Of a stretch of DNA of 15,326 bases, positions 9,560 to 15,326 are shown in pieces. The first letter of the stretch is position 1. The number at the start of each line of letters is the position of its first letter. The stretch is from Amoebophrya sp. AT5.2 (taxonomy: Eukaryota > Sar > Dinophyceae > Syndiniales > Amoebophryaceae). Where the stretch lies: NCBI GenBank assembly GCA_005223375.1, contig RXOD01005203.1, positions 1-15,326 of the forward strand, given 5' to 3'. The notes below the pieces were generated by a model. The model ran no database searches. It saw only the letters and a program-made list of their open reading frames with translations, and was not told the DNA's origin. The translations under genes and the position numbers were made by a program.

Positions 9560-10267
9560 TTCATCCGCAGGCAGCGGAAGGGGCAGCCCCCCTGTAGCAG
9601 CAGGAGCAGCAGCCCCCCTGCAGCAGCAGGAGCAGCTTCTTCACCTAAACGGAAATCTAGTACGAGGATTAGCAAGTGCAACTGCAACTGCAAGGCGATG
9701 ACGAGCATGGGGTCTGAGCCTACTAGGCGGCGGGGAGTAGATTTCGAGTTTATAATTCCGGTTTCCGTGGTGGATTCTTTGGTTCATTCATCGCTCTCCG
9801 CAGACGCCTGCCTAGCGGGGCGCAGCCGCATCCGAAGATCCGGCGTCATCCGAAGAGCCGGTGTGCGTGGGCGTGGTCTAGGTTCCTCGGAAATCATTTA
9901 CATTTTGTTGCCCTCGTTTTTTCGTCGTGGCCGAAGTAGGAGGAAGGTAATGGCCGCTGATTGCTGCACAGTCAGGGAGTTGCCAGCTGGTCTGCTGACC
10001 TTCTTATTCGTTTTTCTGGCGCCGATATCGCGATGGTGCGCAGGGTATCGACGGGAGAGCCGAACCCGAATGGCGCATTCTGTGCAATAGTTTGAGCTTG
10101 ACGAAATTAATAAAACAAGTATCGGTAGAATCAGCCTTCGACGAACACATACTGATACACATGTTCATGTATCATGTAGGCGTACAACGTCTGTGGATAG
10201 CAATAGCTTTAGCTGCTATCGGTAGTCTACCAAGGCGGTGCATCACATAGTTCTTTCGGTTTGTAAG
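9560..10267. other. Stretch of about 700 bp, intergenic or intron
   Basis: No convincing coding frame. It begins with a GC-rich tandem repeat and later becomes AT-rich, with AATTAATAAAACAAG at about 10105-10119, which could be 3' sequence of the preceding gene, and a stem GATAGCA/TGCTATC near 10196-10220. A plus-strand frame at 9698-10090 is Arg-rich with no recognisable content. Confidence 0.5.
9584..9635. repeat. Two tandem copies of a 26-bp GC-rich repeat
   Basis: The unit begins CAGCCCCCCTG and ends AGCAGGAGCAG. Copies at 9584-9609 and 9610-9635 differ at one base (T/C). Part of it can fold back (CAGC against GCTG-type pairing). It lies just after the stop codon at 9557-9559. Confidence 0.85.
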
Positions 10268-10281
10268 CGTTGCCGAATTGG

Positions 10282-11974
10282 ATGCAGACGCAGAATTTTC
10301 TGGAGGTGTTGTTGCAACAGCCAACGTTCTTGCGCACGAAGCTGTTCACTTTGCCCAACGAGTACTCGCTTCCGCTGGCACGCGCGATACTGCAGAACTA
10401 CTGCTATGTGGGCGCTCCGAAGGAGCGGAAAATCACCGCCGGCACCGGCGAGATAGCGGCCTCCCTCGACCCCTGCGACAGCAGCGCGTTTCCGTGCGGT
10501 ACGTACACGCGTGAGGTGGAGAATTTGAAAGACGACGCCGAGCGCCTGCGGGTTCTGCTCAGTGGGCCCGATGGAACGTGGGACCGCAAGGAGTGGAAGC
10601 CGCGGACATCGCAAAAACGAACGTGCTCCCTCAGCAAGAAGAGCCGAATGCAGCCGGCGGTCGAGGACATCACGGGCGGCGACACCATGGAAGCGACGAA
10701 GGTCGCGGGATACCTGGACTTGCAGGCGTATTTGAATTTAGAGCAGATGCGCGGGCAACGGGTGGAGCTGCTCGACACTCCGCAGAGGGCGCGGCGCGCG
10801 CTCTTCCGCTACGCGGCCGGCATCCCCGACGGCACCCGGAAGGGCAGCAGCGCCGAAGAGCTGGAGAGCGCGCTCGCTGAGTTTTCGTCCCGCTCCGCAA
10901 ATGTAAATGACAGAAAGGCGAGGGACCAGATGCAAAAGTGGAACCAGCCGCTCGGGAACCCGAACAACGCGCTCAACAAGCCGAACGTGCTCGTCGTCCT
11001 CGACGAGGCGCACCGCTTCTTGTACGACGCCCCGACGGAGAACCTGGGCAGGGGCGCGAGCAACCAGGAGCGCGAGGACCGAGCCGAGGTACTCCAGCTG
11101 CTCCAGGATTCGCCGCGGGCGGGACTGCTTGCGGTCGCCCCTCAAGACGGCGGCGCGGCGCCGGGGGACGAGCGGTTGCTGGATCTCACGCGCGCGTGCC
11201 AGCTCACCTGCGTCGCGCGACACACCTTCGAGGGGCTGCTGTTCCGCGGCGAGCAGGAGTGGCGGGACCCAGTGCGCAGGAGAGGACGGGACGTCAAACC
11301 AGGGACCCTGAAGGGCCGGTCGAAGCTTCTACTTGGTAGGGGGGCCGAGAGCGAGGAGCTCGTGCAAGTGAGCGCGCTAAAGGAGCCGCAACAAATGTTT
11401 TGGGCGCAGCACGCAAAGGAAAACCAGCACCATTCTTCGCAGAGCCGGCGCGACGAAATGACTTGCTCCGTCAAAGACGTAGAGCAACGCACGTGCTGGA
11501 GCTACCACGACGGGGGAGCAGATGTGGAATTGCCGGGCGAGGGAAGAGGGAGGAAAGGCACCAGCCAATCGGGACGACCGCGGCGCACGACTGCCATAGG
11601 CTACGTGTCCGCTTACTCGAAGGGCGGGGAAGACAATCGGGCCGACCTGGTGACGTCCACGGGGGAAGTAGCGCCCGGGGCCGGCGCGTATCCCTATCCG
11701 CAGTTGGGCCGACTCCACGAGGCCTGGACGCAGCTTGTCCTGGGATGCTTTAAGGACAAGATAAGCGACGCGGACAATGTTGCCGCCCTCCAATATCTCA
11801 ATTCCGTTGCCGGCCCAAAAAACGAAAAGGGTGCAGGGTCTCTCACCACATTTTCCAGCAAAAAGCAAGACTACAGCCGCAGCCATCCAGAAATGAAGCT
11901 GGTCACCGGTGACATGCTCCACAAAGCCTTCCGGTCAAGGACGTCGGCCCGTCTACTTGGAGGTGGAGGTTTCG
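10282..11974 (+). CDS. Unrecognised protein with DEAH motif, possible NTPase/helicase-like
   Basis: A long GC-rich frame; the first ATG is at 10282, but the frame is open from 10267 and may continue an upstream exon. The start reads MQTQNFLEVLLQQPTFLRT. Residues 233-250 read KPNVLVVLDEAHRFLYDA: a hydrophobic strand followed by DEAH (241-244), the shape of a Walker B/motif II. A strand LLAVAPQDGG and LLDLTRACQLTCVARHTFEGLLF follow. The rest is charged, then Gly/Arg-rich, ending with PYPQLGRLHEAWTQLVLGCFKD. No Walker A (GKT/GKS) was found here, so catalytic activity is not shown. The frame would stop at TAG 11989-11991, but three phase-1 donors at 11963, 11969 and 11975 each join in frame to the exon at 13944. 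Family not recognised; the helicase-like reading is inference. Confidence 0.7.
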
Positions 11975-12232
11975 GTACTAATAAATATTAGAGTAAATGT
12001 AAAAACAACTACTTTGCTTTCATCTGAAACCTTGATACCTGCGCGCATTCCTCCTCAGGCTACTGCTACTCACCACACAAAGTTTATTACTGGTTCTACT
12101 ACGTACTGGTGCGGATGAAAAAGAATAAGAATGACGAAAATGTTGACCACTCTCTATGTTCACGTTATGGAATAAGAATAAGCTATGAAAAAATATACTT
12201 ATGCTTATTTCGATTTTTAAACTTTTTTTTTT

Positions 12233-12269
12233 CCTTCATTCTATTTATTAACCGCCCCGGAGGTGGCGG
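12233..12269 (+). repeat. Intron 3'-end repeat, copy 1
   Basis: CCTTCATTCTATTTATTAAC at 12233-12252 is followed by CGCCCCGGAG and GTGGCGG. TATTAAC resembles a branch-point sequence with its A eleven bases before the AG at 12261-12262. The 20 bases are identical to copy 2. Confidence 0.75.
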
Positions 12270-12531
12270 TATAGAAGAATTCCTCCCCCCGCTCTCAGAT
12301 TGTTTCTGAAGGATTTTTGCATCCGCGAGTGGGTTTTACTACAGAGAAAGATGTCACAAGCCACTGACTTGTGTGCATACCTCTGGTGGCGCTTCGTGCG
12401 TCTTATGCTGTGCGCCTGGATTCTCTGTGTGCCTCAGCAGACTACGTTGCTTCAGATAGCTCTAGGCAGAAATGGTCGTGTAGCCCTTTTGTTGGCACCG
12501 CCGAGGCATTGACTTTTTTCTGGTAGCGCTT

Positions 12532-12547
12532 GTAGTAGTAGTAGTAG
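12532..12547. repeat. GTA microsatellite
   Basis: Five consecutive GTA triplets (TGTAGTAGTAGTAGTAGTC), shortly before the 48-bp minisatellite. No coding role is evident. Confidence 0.8.
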
Positions 12548-12594
12548 TCGTGGCCATTCACTGTTAGTGCAGGCTTTGCATAGCATGACGCATA

Positions 12595-13019
12595 GCCACC
12601 GGCAGAGCCACCGGAACTTCCAAGGAAGGAACCACCGGAAGGGCCCCCGGCAGAGCCACCGGAACTTCCAAGGAAGGAACCACCGGAAGGCCCGACGGCA
12701 GAGCCACCGGAACTTCCAAGGACGGACCCACCGGAAGGGCCATCGGCAGGGCCGCCGGAACTTCCTAGGAAGCAAGGAGCCACCGGAACTTCCTAGGAAG
12801 GAACCGCCGGAGCTTCCTAGGAAGGAACCACCGGGAGGGCCACCGGCAGAGCCACTGGATCTTCCATGGTCGGAACCACCGGAAGGGCCACCGGAACTTC
12901 CACTGAAGGAACCACCGGAAGGGCCATCGGCAGAGCCGCCGGAACTTCCCAGGAAGGTGCCACCGGATGGGCCACCGAAAGGGCCGCCGGAACTTCCGCG
13001 GAGGGTGCCACTGGCAGAG
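12595..13019. repeat. 48-bp minisatellite, about eight to nine degenerate units
   Basis: The 48-base unit is itself built from related 12-base pieces of the kind GCCACCGGAAGG. Early units (from about 12595, 12643 and 12691) are nearly identical; later ones are diverged or shortened. On the minus strand a unit reads PSGGSFLGSSGGSAGG; on the plus strand it reads as ATGRATGTSKEGTTGR or a Pro/Glu/Arg-rich frame. A four-base excess near 12770-12780 (GAAGCAAGGAGCC instead of GAAGGAACC) shifts the frame, so no frame keeps one repeat register throughout. This argues for non-coding or decayed repeat rather than a silk- or glycine-type protein. Confidence 0.85.
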
Positions 13020-13035
13020 CCGCTGCAGTCAGCTG

Positions 13036-13062
13036 CGCTGAGAGGGTCCGACGCTCTCAGCG
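13036..13062. repeat. Small inverted repeat
   Basis: CGCTGAGAG (13036-13044) and CTCTCAGCG (13054-13062) form a 9-bp stem around a 9-base loop directly after the minisatellite. Function unknown. Confidence 0.7.
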
Positions 13063-13872
13063 AGCTGGGGCAGCCGTTCTGTATCTCTCTCTCTCTACCT
13101 CTCGAAATCTGGCTTGAGCCTCCACGTGACCACGTCAGCGAGTGCGAGCAGGTAATGCCGATCCTAGGATACCACGGAAGCTCTGAGTCGTGGTTCTTGT
13201 GTTTTCGCGTCACTTCCACAGATGCGGCAACCGAGCCTATAGCTCGGAGGGTCTCGCGTCACCGGAAAGGACGCGGCGCGCGAGGGCACCGTCACGGACG
13301 CATCCGCCAGGGGCACTATTCATCGCGCGCTCGGGGCACTACCGAGCGCCACATGCAGTAGCGGTGCTGGGAATCCAGATGGGAAAGCACGCGATTAACG
13401 GAGCACGAAAAAGGAGCCCGGGGGTTGGCCTAAAAACCATACGCGAGTTGTGATTTGAGTTAGACGCGGCTGTGCTGCGCTATCTCCATTCCATACGCTG
13501 CGACAACGAAAACCGGTTGTGGTGTTCTTTCCCCCGGCCACCGGTCGCACTATCCAGTCGTGTACTTGTTTGGTGATGTGTGGGTCCGACAGGCGGGGCC
13601 ACCTTGGCGCTGGTCTGTCGGCTTTCCACTAACGGCCCTACATGCGTAACCCTCCTGCTCCTTCCTCTGGAGGCGTCTCCCCCCGCTACTGGAGACATGG
13701 CGCTAGCCACCACAGCGGTCTCACTGCACAGGGTCTACCACTCCGTCGTACGGGCAGAAGAAGATGTTCTAATTCTGGCTTCCCGTACCATACTGAGTGC
13801 GAGTGCTAATGTCGTCGCGTCGATCTGAAGGCATGGCCCCGTTTTGCTGTGAAACACTTTTACCTTACCTGA

Positions 13873-13908
13873 CCTTCATTCTATTTATTAACTCGCTGAA
13901 GGTGGAGG
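13873..13908 (+). repeat. Intron 3'-end repeat, copy 2
   Basis: The same 20 bases as copy 1 (13873-13892), then TCGCTGAAG and GTGGAGG. AGGTGGAGG at 13900-13908 equals the sequence at the end of the upstream exon (11961-11969). Used as an acceptor it would run into TAA at the next copy, so the functional acceptor is probably the later one. Confidence 0.75.
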
Positions 13909-13919
13909 CATAATTTTAA

Positions 13920-13943
13920 TTTCTATTTATTAACTTGCTGAAG
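13920..13943 (+). repeat. Intron 3'-end repeat, copy 3 (probable functional acceptor)
   Basis: TTTCTATTTATTAAC then TTGCTGAAG, immediately before the open frame starting GTGCTGGAGATGC. It is shortened at its left side compared with copies 1 and 2. The putative branch A is ten bases before the AG. Confidence 0.7.
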
Positions 13944-15326
13944 GTGCTGGAGATGCATCGAAGGGTCCGCTCAGGGTGTCTTCGCGCGGCATGGAGTGGC
14001 TGCAGAGTGTAGCCTTCGGGATCGGCCAGGAGGCTAAAACTAGAACTACAACTACGCCGGGCGGGTCTTCGAGCACTAGGCATGGGTCGCCGTTTCTGCA
14101 ACCGTACCAGAGAAGACAAGTGGGCGCTACCAAGTGGGATCTGGCGACGGTGTCCCTCCCAATGGTTCCCGCGCTGCGGTACTTGTGGTACGCATGGTGG
14201 AAGGGGCCTCCCGGGCACAGCGACTCCAGCGCCTCCAAGGAGCTGCACAGCCTCCACCTTGCGGATTTCATGTTCATGCCGAATTCGGATTCGTCCCTGA
14301 GGGATAACGACCCGGCGACGTTCTTCGCCGACCCCTTCAAAGCTACGAAGGCCACGGGTTTCATCCTGCACGTGCTGGGCCGGTTCGCGGAGGAGGCCAA
14401 GATCTTCGAGACGGACCGTGAACTCCTGGAGAAAGCTCTTCTGGCGCGACCGTGGGGTCGCGGAGAAGAGCAAAAGACTGGCTCACAATATGGCGCGGAA
14501 GCGAAAAAAATAAAGGAAAAGCTCAAAAGCCGCGCGCTAAAGCGTATGAAGATGCTGGTGGTCGTGAGCGAAAAAACGGACGCGGAGAACCTCGCCTACT
14601 TGATGCGTCAGCTGTTCGACCGGGAAGTTTTTCCGGTGTACACAACCATCCTTGGCGGGAACGGCAGTGGCGCCGCCGAAGTGGAGCAACTGGAGATCAC
14701 CAAGGATAACTTCGAGCAATTTCGGCGATACGACGCGGAGCTGGAGAGAGCTGCGAAGCTGTTCGAAACACGTGGGAGTGACGCTGACGGCGACGACAAG
14801 GATGAGGTCCAAAAATTGTGGACCGAATACGAGGAGGCAAGACTCAAGGAAAGCATGGCGACCACAAACGCAATCGCAAAGCAAAGGAGCCTGGTGACGG
14901 CCGCCCCTAGCGCTAGTGAAAAAGCGGAGGAAGACGATGAGGATGACGAAGATCAGCAGGCTGACCACCCGGGGGCGACCGGAGGACCCGTGCTGCCCCA
15001 GACGAAGAAACGGAGGGAGCTGCGCGCGAACTCACTTCATCAGCTTCATCGTCTGGAAGCGAGAGACGATGAACTTCGCGCGCAGCTCCCTCCGCTTCCA
15101 GAGACGATGTTATCGAGCTCAAAAAAATGCATTCGATTAGGCGCATCTTTTGTTAAAAAGAACCGCTCCCTTTTTTGGCCTTTTTTGGCGTTTTTTGGCC
15201 TCATCACAAGACCGCGCGGCCGCCAGGACAGCAGGGGTTGGCATCCTGCAGCTCGTGCTGGGACCCCACAGAGAGCACCCCACAGGGACTGCGGTAGCCG
15301 TTCCCTCCTAAACCTAGAGTGTCGAT
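13944..15326 (+). CDS. Unrecognised protein, exon running off the right edge
   Basis: The frame GT GCT GGA GAT is open from the acceptor at 13943 to the end of the window (460 codons) and joins in phase to the DEAH-containing exon. The first in-frame ATG is at 13991, giving GMEWLQSVAFGIGQEAK. Visible features are VSLPMVPALRYLWYAWW (hydrophobic, aromatic-rich), ADPFKATKATGFILHVLGRFAEEAK, and LKRMKMLVVVSEKTDAENLAYLMRQLF from about 14538. This last has the strand-then-helix shape of helicase motif IV regions but is not diagnostic. A charged, coiled-coil-like part follows, with acidic EEDDEDDED near 14926-14955. The exon may end before the window does: the part after about 15010 is an inverted repeat and T-rich decamers, unlike the rest. 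Shorter minus-strand frames over the first 600 bases are treated as shadows because the plus frame is longer and phase-linked. Confidence 0.65.
15011..15107. repeat. Nested inverted repeat (strong hairpin)
   Basis: Outer arms 15011-15030 (CGGAGGGAGCTGCGCGCGAA) and 15075-15094 are perfect reverse complements. Inner arms TTCATCGTCT (15045-15054) and AGACGATGAA (15064-15073) pair around a nine-base loop. A competing pairing exists between CATCGTCTGGAAGCG (15048-15062) and CGCTTCCAGAGACGATG (15091-15107). The frame stays open through it. Confidence 0.85.
15171..15200. repeat. Three tandem TTTTTTGGC(C/G) decamers
   Basis: TTTTTTGGCC, TTTTTTGGCG and TTTTTTGGCC occur back to back. The repeat period is not a multiple of three and the composition departs from the preceding exon, which suggests non-coding DNA although the frame remains open. 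Confidence 0.8.

Larger units (their letters stand above)
11963..13943 (+). other. Composite intron-like interval of about 1.98 kb with repeated 3' splice units
   Basis: Lies between two long coding segments whose frames agree across it (phase 1). The donor AG then GTGGAGG at 11963 (alternatives 11969 and 11975) pairs with the acceptor TTGCTGAAG ending at 13943. Inside are two further complete branch-plus-acceptor units (12233-12262 and 13873-13901), a GTA microsatellite at 12532-12547, the 48-bp minisatellite and several short frames without recognisable content. The structure suggests stacked intron insertions rather than one simple intron. Confidence 0.55.

Noticed and set aside
9698..10090. 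Plus-strand 130-codon frame
   Set aside because: Arg-rich with no steady codon bias and no recognisable motif; it lies in a gap with AT-rich, non-coding character.
10282..11974. Naming the DEAH protein as a specific helicase
   Set aside because: Only a Walker B-like motif is visible; no Walker A, SAT motif or C-terminal helicase signature was found, so a family name would be invention.
12595..13019. CRISPR array
   Set aside because: The repeats are contiguous and degenerate without unique spacers, and the DNA is eukaryotic.
12452..13219. Minus-strand Gly/Ser repeat protein
   Set aside because: The repeat register is lost at about 12775 and the flanks do not look like protein; explained by the minisatellite.
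13916..14526. Two overlapping minus-strand frames
   Set aside because: They lie opposite a longer plus-strand frame with better codon use and a phase-linked acceptor; no recognisable protein.

Overview
The window looks like nuclear DNA of a eukaryote, not of a bacterium. Two spliced introns can be read directly: 4074-4470 and 9038-9248. Both begin GT, end AG and keep the reading frame. Exons are GC-rich with mostly G/C third codon positions, while the DNA between them is more AT-rich and full of small repeats. No genetic-code change is needed. The lineage cannot be fixed by eye. Compact exons, low-complexity proteins and repeat-bounded introns would suit an alveolate such as a dinoflagellate-lineage parasite, but that is only a guess.

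Layout. Positions 1-1487 are mostly without a secure gene, with a weak exon candidate at 942-1098. Positions 1488-4755 hold the one gene recognised with confidence: a cap-binding protein of the eIF4E family in two exons, about 956 residues long. It has a huge low-complexity N-terminal extension and about 240 residues of low-complexity sequence inserted inside the fold. Positions 4756-5965 are mostly non-coding.

From 5966 to the right edge a series of plus-strand open segments follows: 5966-6665/6694, about 8189-9037, 9249-9551/9559, 10282-11974 and 13944->15326. The 9037/9249 junction is exact and the 11962-11974/13944 junction keeps phase, so these pairs are exons of the same genes. Whether all five form one large gene is open; a break between 9559 and 10282 is quite possible. 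The proteins have acidic and poly-Glu tracts and one DEAH motif after a hydrophobic strand, suggesting an NTPase or helicase-like protein, but no Walker A motif was found and the family was not recognised.

The most unusual structure is the roughly 1.98 kb interval at 11963-13943. The end of the exon carries AGGTGGAGG. The interval contains two further AGGTGGNGG copies, each just after an identical 20-base sequence that looks like a branch point plus acceptor, and a third shortened version at its right end. This resembles repeated insertion of intron-like units at AG|GT sites. The interval also contains a 48-base minisatellite. A strong inverted repeat lies in or next to the last exon at 15011-15107.
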